Assembly: GCF_023333585.1 (NCBI RefSeq)
Contig: NZ_JAIQZN010000003.1
Location: 68,954 to 132,953 of the forward strand
Reading direction: 5' to 3'
DNA length: 64,000 nt
Source of the DNA: Argonema antarcticum A004/B2
GTDB lineage: Bacteria > Cyanobacteriota > Cyanobacteriia > Cyanobacteriales > Aerosakkonemataceae
Shown here piece by piece: positions 1-9,427 of this stretch (positions within the stretch are counted from its first letter, which is position 1; every line of letters begins with the position of its first letter). The notes beneath the pieces were generated by a model. The model saw nothing but the letters and a program-made list of their open reading frames with translations, was not told the origin of the DNA and did not search any database. The position numbers and the translations under genes are program-made.

Positions 1-1566
1 CTAAAAACTTCGGAAAATTTTATCACAAAAGTAAATGAACTGTACGCCACTCCAGAAACAGAATTTTGGGACATTTTGGAATTTAAAGATGGGAGAATTT
101 TTGAGCGCTATTCTCAGCCTCAGCGCCTTGGAAAAGAAATCGTTGGCCGAGTTTGGAGCTTTCGGGATATCACCGAGCGTCGGATGGCAGAACAAACAAT
201 TCGCTATCAAGCTTTACACGACCTTTTAACAGATTTGCCCAACCGGATACTGTTCAACGAGCGGCTATCAGCGGCATTGTCAAATGCACGTGAAAGGCAA
301 GGAATGCTCGCTGTGATGTTTTTAGATTTAGATCGTTTTAAGACAATCAACGATACACTAGGTCACGTTTTTGGGGATCAGTTGTTGCAAATAGTTGCTG
401 AACGACTCACCAATTGTCTGTGGCAGCACGATACAGTTGCTCGTTGGGGAGGGGATGAATTCACCCTGCTGCTACCCCAAATCACTTGTGCAGAAGATGC
501 TGGTAGGATCGCCAAAATAATTCTAGATGCTCTTAAGCAGCCTTTTAATATAGAAGGGCACCAACTTTATATCAGCAGCAGTATTGGCATTGCTTTCTAT
601 CCTTATGATGGCGAAGATGCCGAAACACTTATAAGAAACGCAGACGTTGCCCTATACCGTGCTAAAGAACAGGGTCGCAATAATTACCAGTTTTACAAAG
701 CGGCGATGAACTCTCAAGCTTCCGAGTTGTTGATCCTAGAAAACAAGCTGCACCAAGCTTTAGAAAAGGGAGAATTTGTCGTCTACTACCAACCTCAAGT
801 TCATACTACCACTGGCAAAATTACCGAAATGGAGGCTTTAGTACGTTGGCAACATCCTGAGTTGGGGCTGATTTCTCCAGCCAAATTTATCCCGTTAGCT
901 GAGGAAAACGGACTGATTTTACCCATCGGCGAATGGGTGCTGCGAACTGCCTGCGCCCAAAATAAAGTTTGGCATGACGCGGGTTTCCCATCGTTATGCG
1001 TAGCGGTTAACCTTTCTGCCCGCCAGTTTCAACAACCAAATCTTGTGGAAATGGTGGCGCGAGTTTTGTCAGAAACAGGGCTCTCGCCCTGCTTTTTGGA
1101 GTTAGAAATCACTGAAAGCATTGCTATGCAAAATTTGGATTTTACTAGGGCAATCTTGAAAGACTTGCATAGTATGGGTGTCTCTATTTCTATGGATGAT
1201 TTTGGCACTGGATATTCTTCGTTGAGCTATCTCAAAAAGTTCCCGCTTGATAAGCTAAAAATTGACCAATCTTTTGTGCGGGAATTGACAACTGACCCGA
1301 ATGATGGTGCGATTATTAATGCGATCGCAGCTTTGGCAAAAGTATTGAATCTCAAGATGGTGGCAGAAGGGGTGGAAACAGAAGATCAAAGAGATTTTTT
1401 ACAAAGTCTGCAATGCGAATATATGCAGGGTTATTTGTTCAGTCGGCCCTTATCGGCTCAGGATGCAACCCAAATTCTCCAAAAGTCTTGGCCGATTACA
1501 GTCAAACCTTTTGCCAGCTATTGTTATCTTTGTCCCAACAAGGGAGCTAAGCTCTCACAGATCTAA
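1..1566 (+). CDS. PAS-GGDEF-EAL c-di-GMP protein (5' end cut by window edge)
   Basis: Bifunctional c-di-GMP turnover protein: GGDEF makes c-di-GMP, EAL degrades it. The frame is open from base 1, so the gene starts left of the window and the in-frame TTG at 76 is not its start. The visible 521 residues begin in the end of a PAS/PAC module (FRDITERR), then GGDEF with the intact signature RWGGDEF at visible residues 148-154, then EAL with MEALVRW near 278 and DDFGTGYSS later. Both catalytic signatures look intact, so either activity is possible. It is a close paralogue of the protein at 2392. The last ~25 residues diverge from that paralogue. Confidence 0.93.
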   Translation, partial: LKTSENFITKVNELYATPETEFWDILEFKDGRIFERYSQPQRLGKEIVGRVWSFRDITERRMAEQTIRYQALHDLLTDLPNRILFNERLSAALSNARERQGMLAVMFLDLDRFKTINDTLGHVFGDQLLQIVAERLTNCLWQHDTVARWGGDEFTLLLPQITCAEDAGRIAKIILDALKQPFNIEGHQLYISSSIGIAFYPYDGEDAETLIRNADVALYRAKEQGRNNYQFYKAAMNSQASELLILENKLHQALEKGEFVVYYQPQVHTTTGKITEMEALVRWQHPELGLISPAKFIPLAEENGLILPIGEWVLRTACAQNKVWHDAGFPSLCVAVNLSARQFQQPNLVEMVARVLSETGLSPCFLELEITESIAMQNLDFTRAILKDLHSMGVSISMDDFGTGYSSLSYLKKFPLDKLKIDQSFVRELTTDPNDGAIINAIAALAKVLNLKMVAEGVETEDQRDFLQSLQCEYMQGYLFSRPLSAQDATQILQKSWPITVKPFASYCYLCPNKGAKLSQI

Positions 1567-1584
1567 GGCAGAGGGGCTAGGGGA

Positions 1585-1628
1585 ATTTTAGATTTTAGAT
1601 TTTAGATTTTAGATTTTAGATTTTTTTT
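1585..1628. repeat. AGATTTT heptamer tandem repeat
   Basis: About five consecutive 7-base units (AGATTTT type) directly follow the GGDEF-EAL gene. The same unit recurs near 35590, 38613, 40240, 44975 and 47040-47118. It matches the style of cyanobacterial STRR heptamer repeats. Confidence 0.85.
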
Positions 1629-1693
1629 CACCAGTTTTTCACATTTATTTCCTAGACTGAAAAAAGTCATAAATATTCAGGGAATAGATTGTC

Positions 1694-1915
1694 ATGGAAA
1701 TCCAGCTTTATCTGGTTCCTCACACCATTTCGGAACTTTTCGTTAAAGTCAGTAAGTCTGGAAAGATGAGTGCGATCGAGTATTACAAGCTGTTGGCTAC
1801 ACTGGCAACGAATTCGCTCAACGAAGATGACAATCGCTCTATCAAAAGACTGCTTCACGCCGTGCGTAGAGGATGGGTGCAAGTTGTGGGTATAGATGCG
1901 ACTATTGAGAACTAA
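1694..1915 (+). CDS. Small conserved cyanobacterial protein, 73 aa
   Basis: A 73-residue soluble protein with no known function. Its middle and C-terminus (about LNEDDNRSIKRLLHAVRRG then VQVV) resemble a small family common in cyanobacteria, in which a helical stretch precedes a basic LLxAVRRG motif and a short beta strand. ATG start at 1694. It stands alone between two c-di-GMP genes on the same strand, separated from the next by ~475 bp, so it is probably its own transcription unit. No catalytic motif is visible. Confidence 0.7.
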   Translation: MEIQLYLVPHTISELFVKVSKSGKMSAIEYYKLLATLATNSLNEDDNRSIKRLLHAVRRGWVQVVGIDATIEN

Positions 1916-2391
1916 TAATGTTGTAAAAGCTACTATATGTGAGGCCCGATCGCAAATTTAAACTTACTACTCCCTTCTCGATGGAAGATTATGTATAGTG
2001 GGAGGGCTCTTGCATTGGAGAATTAATCTTAACTCAAAACCGAAACGTTAATTCCGCAATAAACCGGCTCTTTCGGAGTTGTGGTGCTTTTGTTCAAAAA
2101 ATCACATTTTTATGACTCTGCTCAAATAGCATAGTAAATACGGAAGAGCCGTAAAGCTGGAATAGCTTAAGCGCGATCGCATCCAAAATTAGTCCAAAAA
2201 TTACAAAAATTACTTCATACTTAAATTCTTATTTAAATATTAAAAGCTGGCAATATCTATCGATGGATAGAGTGGGTAACTTTTAACTCCTTACTATGAT
2301 ATAAAGGAATTTTATGATAATTTAATTTACAAAAAAATAATCATATTTAGCAAAATCAGTAGTTTTAGATTAAAAAAGAAAAAAATTAGCA
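1916..2391. other. Gene-free spacer with one MITE-like element
   Basis: AT-rich spacer of ~475 bp. It holds the MITE-like repeat at 2065-2151, preceded at 2041-2060 by a 20-base unit that recurs after the second copy at 36401-36420. The rest is probable upstream region for the PAS-GGDEF-EAL gene at 2392. No RNA gene was recognised. Confidence 0.6.
2065..2151 (+). repeat. MITE-like element family A, copy 1
   Basis: An 87-base near-palindromic element bounded by CGGCTCTTTCGGAG and ACGGAAGAGCCG. Imperfect terminal inverted repeats of ~27 bases (GGCTCTT, then TGCT and TTTG) enclose a short core. Related copies lie at 36293-36401, 46608-46690 and 57716-57784. There is no coding capacity. Confidence 0.75.
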
Positions 2392-5340
2392 ATGAAAAGG
2401 GGCTTTATGTCAGCAGATATAGTCAGCTTGTATAAGTCAGATGTCAGTGAGCGCAAAGATATGGAACCAGCATTGAGGGAATCGGAAGCACGCTATCGCG
2501 CGATAGTTCAAGATCAGACAGAATTAATATGTCGGTTTTTAGCTGACGGAACGCTTACCTTCGTTAATGATGCCTACTGTCGCTATTTTAACAAAAAGCG
2601 GGACGAGTTAATTGGGCATACTTTTATACAGTTGATTCCAGATGACGATCGAGAAAAAATGGAAAAGCACATTGCTTCGCTTAGCCTGGAAAATCCTGTC
2701 GGCACGATCGAACACCGTGCGATCGTATCCAGTGGAGAGATTCGCTGGCAACAGTGGCTCGATCGGGCCATATTTGACGATCGAGCTTGCTTAATCGAGT
2801 TCCAATCTGTAGGGCGGGACATCACCGAATCCAAACGAATGGAATTAGCATTAAGAGAAAGTGAAGAACGCTATCGCGCTGTATTTACGCAAACTTACGA
2901 CGGTATTTATTTGTGTGATATTAATACCAAACGTATTCTTGAAGTTAATCCCGCACTTTGTCAATTGCTTGATTACACAGAAGCAGAAATTATGGAACTG
3001 ACACTTTACGATCTAGTCGCCACCAATAGGGAAAATATCGAGCGCAATATCCAGCGGCTGTTGGTAGAAAAACACTTGTTAATTGGTGAATCGCATCACC
3101 GTCGTAAGGATGGTTCCTCGATCGATGTAGAAGTTAGCCTTAACCTGATTTCCTACGGAAGAAAAGAAGCTGTATGTGCTGTTATTCGCGACATTACTGA
3201 GCGGAAGCGGGCACAAGATGCTCTCCGGGAGAGCGAAGCGCGACTGCAAGCAATCCTAGATGGCTGTCCGTCTGCCATTTATCTTAAGGACTTGGAAGGA
3301 CGACTCATTACGATCAATCACAGCAGCGAAAAGACAATTAAGCGAAGTAAAGAAAAGATAATTGGCAAGACAGTCTACGACCTCTTTCCACAGGAGATAG
3401 CAGAGCAATTTTACGCAAACGATCGACAAGTATTGTCAACTGGTATTTCCAAAGAATTCGAGGAATTTATTCCACAAGATGACGGTTTGCACACCGTGAT
3501 TGCCAATAAATTTCTGATTTATAACTCGGCTGGAAACCCCTACGCTATTTGCGGGATATCCACTGACATCAGCGATCGCAAGAGATCGGAAGAGGCATTA
3601 CGGCAAAGCGAAGCGATGAATTCCGCTCTCCTTAATGCGATACCAGATTTGATGATAAGAATGACCAAGAATGGAACTTACCTTGATTTTAGACCAGCAA
3701 AAAATTTCAAAGTTGTGATGCCTAGCTGGGATATAATCGGCAAAAATTTATTCGATATTCTGCCAGCAAACATAGCTGAGCAAAGAATGTATTACGTAGA
3801 CCAAGCACTCTCTACTGGCGAGACACAAATTTATGAATATCAGATGCCTTCTGACAACAGCACTATCTCTTATCAAGAAGCTCGCATCGTAGTCAGTGGA
3901 GAAGATGAAGTGTTAGTCATAGTCAGGGATATTAGCGATCGCAAACAAAATGAAGAAATCATCCGCTATCAAGCTTTTTATGACCAACTGAGCGGTTTGC
4001 CTAATCGAATATTATTTGAAGAACGGCTATCTATCTCATTACATCAGACACATCGAAACCTTGATATGGATATGGTGGCTGTGATGTTTCTGGATTTAGA
4101 CCGCTTCAAGACAATCAACGATACATTAGGCCACGCTATGGGCGATCGCTTATTACAAAGCGTTGGACAAAGACTGACAGGATGTTTGCGCGAAGGAGAC
4201 ACAGTTGCCCGTTGGGGAGGCGATGAATTCATCCTACTACTGCCCAACATCTCCTGTACAGAGGATGCCGCTCATCTGGCACAAAGGATTCTAGATGCCT
4301 TTCAGCGGCCTTTTAATCTAGAGGGGCACCGCCTTCATATCACCATCAGCATTGGGATTGCCTTCTCTCCCTGTGACGGCAAACAGGCAGAAACACTTTT
4401 AAGAAACGCAGATGGAGCCTTATATCTTGCTAAAGAACAAGGCCGAAATAACTATCAGTTTTATAATTCTACTCTCAATTCTCAAGCTTCTGAATTATTG
4501 GGACTGGAAAACGATCTGTACTATGCCGTAAAGCGGGGTGAATTTGTCGTCCACTACCAACCGCAGGTGAATACAACCACTGGCGAAATCATTGGGATGG
4601 AAGCTTTAGTGCGTTGGCAGCATCCTCAGTTCGGGTTAGTTTCTCCCGCAAAATTTATTTCGTTAGCTGAGGAAACCGGACTGATTGTACCTATCGGTGA
4701 ATGGGTGCTAAAAACTGCTTGTGCCCAATGTAAAGCTTGGCAGAATACAGGATTAGCAGGACTAATCGTCGCGGTTAACCTTTCGGCGAGACAGTTTCAG
4801 CAACGGAATTTGTTGGAAATAGTGGCGCATACTTTGCAAGAGACAGGGCTAGATCCCCAATGTTTGGAATTGGAAATTACGGAAAGCATTGCCATGCAGA
4901 ATGCGGAAAATACTCGTTCAATTATGAACCAATTGCATCAAATGGGAGTGCGCCTGTCCATAGATGATTTTGGCACAGGATATTCTTCATTAGGTTATCT
5001 GAAAAAATTCCCAATAGATACGCTGAAAATTGACAAATCTTTCATTAACGATCTGAATACTAACTCTAAGGATGCAGGGATCGTAAATGCCATTATGATT
5101 TTAGCAAAGGGACTCAACATTAAAGTGATTGCCGAAGGGGTGGAAACAGAAGCACAAAAAAAATGCCTCCAAAGTCTCCAATGTCAAGAAATGCAGGGTT
5201 ATTTGTTCAGCCGTCCCTTAGCAGCTGAGGATGCCACTAGACTGATGTGCAAATGTGGTTGTCTCAGAATGTTTAACTCATATACAGGTGTAATTATTTG
5301 CACCTGCGATTCTGGCTTCAACTTTCTAGAAACGGCTTAG
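2392..5340 (+). CDS. Multi-PAS GGDEF-EAL c-di-GMP protein, 982 aa
   Basis: Cytoplasmic-looking c-di-GMP synthase/phosphodiesterase with no membrane segments. Four PAS/PAC units each begin with an AL-R-(E/Q)SEA-type linker (near residues 28, 152, 276, 399), followed by GGDEF (RWGGDEF, residues 607-613) and EAL (MEALVRW, EAL at 737-739). Both signatures are intact. The N-terminus (DVSERKDMEPALRESEA) looks like the tail of another PAC module, so an upstream sensor part may have been lost. The last ~30 residues are unlike other EAL tails and Cys-rich (CKCGC, CTC). The stop overlaps the 3' end of convergent cobN by 23 bases. GGDEF-EAL is closely related to that of the first gene. Confidence 0.93.
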   Translation: MKRGFMSADIVSLYKSDVSERKDMEPALRESEARYRAIVQDQTELICRFLADGTLTFVNDAYCRYFNKKRDELIGHTFIQLIPDDDREKMEKHIASLSLENPVGTIEHRAIVSSGEIRWQQWLDRAIFDDRACLIEFQSVGRDITESKRMELALRESEERYRAVFTQTYDGIYLCDINTKRILEVNPALCQLLDYTEAEIMELTLYDLVATNRENIERNIQRLLVEKHLLIGESHHRRKDGSSIDVEVSLNLISYGRKEAVCAVIRDITERKRAQDALRESEARLQAILDGCPSAIYLKDLEGRLITINHSSEKTIKRSKEKIIGKTVYDLFPQEIAEQFYANDRQVLSTGISKEFEEFIPQDDGLHTVIANKFLIYNSAGNPYAICGISTDISDRKRSEEALRQSEAMNSALLNAIPDLMIRMTKNGTYLDFRPAKNFKVVMPSWDIIGKNLFDILPANIAEQRMYYVDQALSTGETQIYEYQMPSDNSTISYQEARIVVSGEDEVLVIVRDISDRKQNEEIIRYQAFYDQLSGLPNRILFEERLSISLHQTHRNLDMDMVAVMFLDLDRFKTINDTLGHAMGDRLLQSVGQRLTGCLREGDTVARWGGDEFILLLPNISCTEDAAHLAQRILDAFQRPFNLEGHRLHITISIGIAFSPCDGKQAETLLRNADGALYLAKEQGRNNYQFYNSTLNSQASELLGLENDLYYAVKRGEFVVHYQPQVNTTTGEIIGMEALVRWQHPQFGLVSPAKFISLAEETGLIVPIGEWVLKTACAQCKAWQNTGLAGLIVAVNLSARQFQQRNLLEIVAHTLQETGLDPQCLELEITESIAMQNAENTRSIMNQLHQMGVRLSIDDFGTGYSSLGYLKKFPIDTLKIDKSFINDLNTNSKDAGIVNAIMILAKGLNIKVIAEGVETEAQKKCLQSLQCQEMQGYLFSRPLAAEDATRLMCKCGCLRMFNSYTGVIICTCDSGFNFLETA

Positions 5341-8300
5341 TTTCGATCGCAGCTTCGGCTTGGTGAACCAGCGATCGCAATTTCTCCACCATAGGATGCT
5401 CAACTCCTTGCCACAAACCGCGCTGATGCGCTTCTAACAACCTTTCCGCCATATCTCGCATGGCCCAAGGATTTTTTTCTTGGATAAATGCCTGCACGGA
5501 TGGCTCAAACAGATACGCCTCTGCCACTCCCCGATACATAAAATCTTCCACACAGTTAGCCGTGGCATCGTAAGCAAATAAATAATCCACCGTCGCCGCC
5601 ATTTCAAACGCACCTTTGTAACCGTGACGCATCACTCCAGCGATCCATTTGGGATTCACTACACGAGAACGGTATACCCGTGCAATTTCCGATCGCAGTT
5701 GTCTCACTTTCGGATTTTCTGGCATAGAATTATCGCCAAAATAAGTTTGGGGATTTTTTCCAGTTAAGGCACGAACTGCTGCTGTCAAACCCCCTTGAAA
5801 TTGATAATAATCATCAGAATCCAGCAAATCGTGTTCGCGGTTGTCTTGATTGTGCAAGACAATTTGCATCTGTTGTAAGCGCTGCTCAAATGCTTCGGGT
5901 GCTGCTTGTCCTTCCTTTTTCGCACTATAAGCGTAACTGCTCCAATTGATATAAGCACGCGCTAAATCTCGCTCATCCTTCCAGTTTTGGGCTTCAATTA
6001 CACCTTGAATACCAGCACCGTAGGCACCGGGTTTAGAGCCAAAAATGCGGTAGCTCGATCGCACTTCTGCCTGTTCCTTACTCAACCCGGCTGAAAGCCA
6101 AAATTGCGTTTCTTGCTTTACTTGCGCCGCCAAAGGGTTTTGTTCTGGCGGTTCATTTAATGCCGCCACAGCTGAAGAGGCCCGATCGAATAAATCGATC
6201 AAATTAGGAAAAGCATCGCGGAAAAAACCCGAAATTCGCAGCGTCACATCCACACGCGGGCGTCCCAAAACCGAAACTGGTAAAATCTCAAAATCCACCA
6301 CCCGTCGCGAAGGGCCATCCCACACGGGTCGCACGCCCAGCAACGCCAACGCCTGCGCCAAATCATCCCCGCCAGTTCGCATTGTGGAAGTTCCCCATAC
6401 CGATAAGCCGAGTGTTTTTGGATACTCGCCATTCTCTTGGGTATATAGCTCTATCAATGTTTCAGCCGCTTTACGACCGACATCCCAGGCAGTCTCAGTA
6501 GGGATATTGCGTATATCTACTGAGTAAAAATTGCGGCCTGTAGGCAATACCTCCGGGCGTCCCCGCGTCGGAGCCCCAGATGGGCCACTGGGTACAAAGC
6601 GACCATCCAAACCTCGCAACAGTTGGGTAATTTCTTGTTGAGTTTGTTGGAGTGCAGGCAACAAATGAATGCGTATCCAATCTAACTCCAGTTTTGTCAT
6701 TTGTCCGTTGTCAGTTGTCAGTTGTGTGTTAACATTTGCGATCAGTTGCTCTACTAATTCAGCTGCGTATTCTTCCAATACTTCAACTGCATCACCAACC
6801 GTGCGACAATCTTTACCATTGACAAACGAAGAATGTACGGGTGAAGCATTTGTGTAGATCATCTTTGAGCGATCATCTAAATTTTTCGACACAAATGCTT
6901 CGCCCCTACTAACTAATGACAAATCTGCCGTTAAAGGATCGAAATCCAAACCCCAATCTTTAGCAATAGCACGAGTTAAACCAAGACGATTCGTACCCGG
7001 ATGACGGGCTATAGCGACAATCAAATCCCTTAATTGTCGCCCCTGCGGACACTGCCCAAAAATATGCAATCCATCGCGAATTTGAGCTTCTTTCAATTCG
7101 CACAAATAACCATCAATTGAATTCAAAACAGACAAATCCAAATTGCCAACATAAGATTCTCTATTTTGACTTTTGATTTTTGATTTTTGACTTACTTCTA
7201 AATCTTGATTTAGATTTTCTTGCAATATCAATTTAGCGATGCGATCGCCGATCATCGACAATCGCGACGGATCTAAACTTTGAGCATCATAATATTCATC
7301 AATTAAACCCTCCAATTGTTGCAAAGGGCCATAAAGTTCAGCCCTTGTCATCGGTGGAGTCAGGTGATCGATAATAACTGCTTGAGCGCGACGTTTAGCT
7401 TGAGAACCTTCACCAGGATCGTTAACAATAAAAGGATAAAAATGTGGCATTGCGCCTAATGCAACTTCTGGATAACAATTGCTGGATAACGCCACACTTT
7501 TACCAGGTAACCATTCCAAATTACCGTGCTTACCCACGTGAACGATCGCATCAGTATTAAAATGTTGCCGCACCCAATAATAAAAAGCCAAATAAGCATG
7601 AGTAGGTTCTAAATCAGGAGCATGATAATTTAAAGACGGGTCAAGATCGTAACCACGACTCGGCTGAATACCCACAAAAATATTACCCAATTGAATACCT
7701 GAAATGGGCAGAGGGTCAGAGGAGAAGGATTCTTCATTTCTCCATTGCACAAGAGTTCCCCACCGATCGCATATCCCTTTTTGAACCTCTGATGGCAAAG
7801 TGGCAAAATACTCTTTATATTGCTCTAAAGATAGATGCTGCCTGCGCGATCGCAATTCGCGCCCTTCTGGATCGTTCGTCACCCCAGCAGTTAAAATATC
7901 AATCAATTCATCACCAGTTTCAGGTATATTTTCAACCTGATAACCCGCTTGTTGCAAAGCCTTAAGAATTTCCACACAACTAGCTGGAGTATCCAAACCA
8001 ACGCCATTAGCAAGACGCCCATCGCGGTTAGGATAATTAGCTAAAATTAGAGCAATTCGACGATCGGCAACAGGCGTTTGACGCAGATGCACCCAGCTTA
8101 AAGCTAAATCGGCAACAAAAGCAATCCGGTCTAATTTAGGTTCGTATCCCACCACATCTGTTTGTAGTTCAGAATGTCGAGATTGCACCGCTTTAAAAGA
8201 AACTGCCCTACTAATAATTCGCCCATCAACCTCCGGTAATGCCACATTCATCGCCATATCTCGCGGCGAAAGTCCTTTGAAGCCAGATTCCCAATCTTCG

Positions 8301-9253
8301 ACAGTACCGCCGCTGAGAATTACCTGCAATACAGGCACATCTAAAGTGCTGAGTACTGAGTGCTGAGTGCTGAGTAAGGAGTCAGTTTCATTGGAAAAAG
8401 TAGTTTTGGCGATTGAAAAGCTGGTAGTGTTGAGTAAAACTTGTACAGGTTCTGCATCTTTGGGTTGGAAATATTCTAATAGATCTGCTTGTACATCAGG
8501 ATCTCGCAAAGAAGAGACAAATATCGGCACTGGGTGTAATTTGCGATCGGCTAAAGCTTGACAAATCGCATCAATTACAGTTGTATTTCCAGCCAAGTAA
8601 TGAGCGCGATAAAATAAAATTCCAACTTTAGGGATATCTAATTGGCAAAAATCTTCCACAGTCCCTATTTTCTTTTGACTTTTGACTTTTCTAGTCTCGC
8701 CTTGCCAGGGATAAAATCCCACACGGGGAACTTCTTGTGGCGGTGCTGGATTATAAATTTGCCCCAAACACACATCGGCCACAAATTTGAGGGCGTTAAG
8801 AAAATTTTCTACGCCGCCTTCGGTGAAGTAGCGCCACAGCTGATTAACGACTGTCAGCGAAACATTTGAGTGACTGATTAAATCTGGATCTGGGCTAGAG
8901 TCTCCTGGTATGACAATCATAGCTCCCTGGGATTTTTGCACAGTCTCCCGCGCCACTTCCAACCCATAAGACCAGTAGGAACGCCCTCCCAGCAACCGTA
9001 TAATGATTACCTGCGCCTGAGACAGCACCTGTTCTGCGTAAGTATCAATACTTAGCTGTTGTTGTAATTGCAAGAGATTGACAACCCTAATGTTCGGGAA
9101 TCCGTCTGGTAGTTTACCAACTGCCGCCCCTAGCGTTTGGATGTCTGTATCGGCAGCAGTCAGAAAAACGATCGGAGCGGGTGTCTGCTCCACAAAAATT
9201 ACACCTTCTTCCTGAAAATTCCATCCTCCGGGGGTAGCAGCTAAGCGATGCAC
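5318..9253 (-). CDS. cobN: Cobaltochelatase subunit CobN
   Basis: Large subunit (1311 aa) of the ATP-dependent cobaltochelatase that inserts cobalt into the corrin ring for B12, of the CobN/magnesium chelatase H family. The cyanobacterial-type N-terminus is present (GTG start; MHRLAATPGGW, then VEQTPAPIVFLTAADTDIQT), with the VHVGKHGNLEWLPGK segment and a complete C-terminal part. ChlH is similar, but the N-terminus fits CobN better. Four low-complexity insertions lie near residues 186-199, 288-304, 682-700 and 838-855. Their DNA consists of the short repeats found in nearby spacers, yet the frame stays open. No partner chelatase subunit is adjacent. The 174-bp upstream spacer shows no recognisable cobalamin riboswitch. 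Confidence 0.93.
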   Translation of the reverse strand: MHRLAATPGGWNFQEEGVIFVEQTPAPIVFLTAADTDIQTLGAAVGKLPDGFPNIRVVNLLQLQQQLSIDTYAEQVLSQAQVIIIRLLGGRSYWSYGLEVARETVQKSQGAMIVIPGDSSPDPDLISHSNVSLTVVNQLWRYFTEGGVENFLNALKFVADVCLGQIYNPAPPQEVPRVGFYPWQGETRKVKSQKKIGTVEDFCQLDIPKVGILFYRAHYLAGNTTVIDAICQALADRKLHPVPIFVSSLRDPDVQADLLEYFQPKDAEPVQVLLNTTSFSIAKTTFSNETDSLLSTQHSVLSTLDVPVLQVILSGGTVEDWESGFKGLSPRDMAMNVALPEVDGRIISRAVSFKAVQSRHSELQTDVVGYEPKLDRIAFVADLALSWVHLRQTPVADRRIALILANYPNRDGRLANGVGLDTPASCVEILKALQQAGYQVENIPETGDELIDILTAGVTNDPEGRELRSRRQHLSLEQYKEYFATLPSEVQKGICDRWGTLVQWRNEESFSSDPLPISGIQLGNIFVGIQPSRGYDLDPSLNYHAPDLEPTHAYLAFYYWVRQHFNTDAIVHVGKHGNLEWLPGKSVALSSNCYPEVALGAMPHFYPFIVNDPGEGSQAKRRAQAVIIDHLTPPMTRAELYGPLQQLEGLIDEYYDAQSLDPSRLSMIGDRIAKLILQENLNQDLEVSQKSKIKSQNRESYVGNLDLSVLNSIDGYLCELKEAQIRDGLHIFGQCPQGRQLRDLIVAIARHPGTNRLGLTRAIAKDWGLDFDPLTADLSLVSRGEAFVSKNLDDRSKMIYTNASPVHSSFVNGKDCRTVGDAVEVLEEYAAELVEQLIANVNTQLTTDNGQMTKLELDWIRIHLLPALQQTQQEITQLLRGLDGRFVPSGPSGAPTRGRPEVLPTGRNFYSVDIRNIPTETAWDVGRKAAETLIELYTQENGEYPKTLGLSVWGTSTMRTGGDDLAQALALLGVRPVWDGPSRRVVDFEILPVSVLGRPRVDVTLRISGFFRDAFPNLIDLFDRASSAVAALNEPPEQNPLAAQVKQETQFWLSAGLSKEQAEVRSSYRIFGSKPGAYGAGIQGVIEAQNWKDERDLARAYINWSSYAYSAKKEGQAAPEAFEQRLQQMQIVLHNQDNREHDLLDSDDYYQFQGGLTAAVRALTGKNPQTYFGDNSMPENPKVRQLRSEIARVYRSRVVNPKWIAGVMRHGYKGAFEMAATVDYLFAYDATANCVEDFMYRGVAEAYLFEPSVQAFIQEKNPWAMRDMAERLLEAHQRGLWQGVEHPMVEKLRSLVHQAEAAIETKPFLES

Positions 9254-9427
9254 GATATTATCCTCAAAATAAGTTGAAGTCTTTTCCAGAGCTTCCGCAG
9301 CTTTAGCAAAAGTGAAGATTTAAGTCTTGCCTGAGATCTTGCTTTAGGTTTGATAATTAAGAAGACAACAGAAATAATCGATCCTCTGCCAAAAATTTTA
9401 GTTAGCTTCTTTAGATAAACCGCTAAA
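9254..9427. promoter_or_regulatory. Divergent promoter region cobN / histidine kinase
   Basis: This 174-bp AT-rich spacer separates cobN (minus) from the hybrid kinase (plus), so promoters for both must lie here or in the gene ends. No clear -35/-10 pair, B12-box or operator palindrome could be picked out by eye. Confidence 0.4.

Noticed and set aside
9254-9427. Cobalamin riboswitch before cobN
   Set aside because: No B12-box-like motif or long structured leader is visible in the 174-bp spacer.
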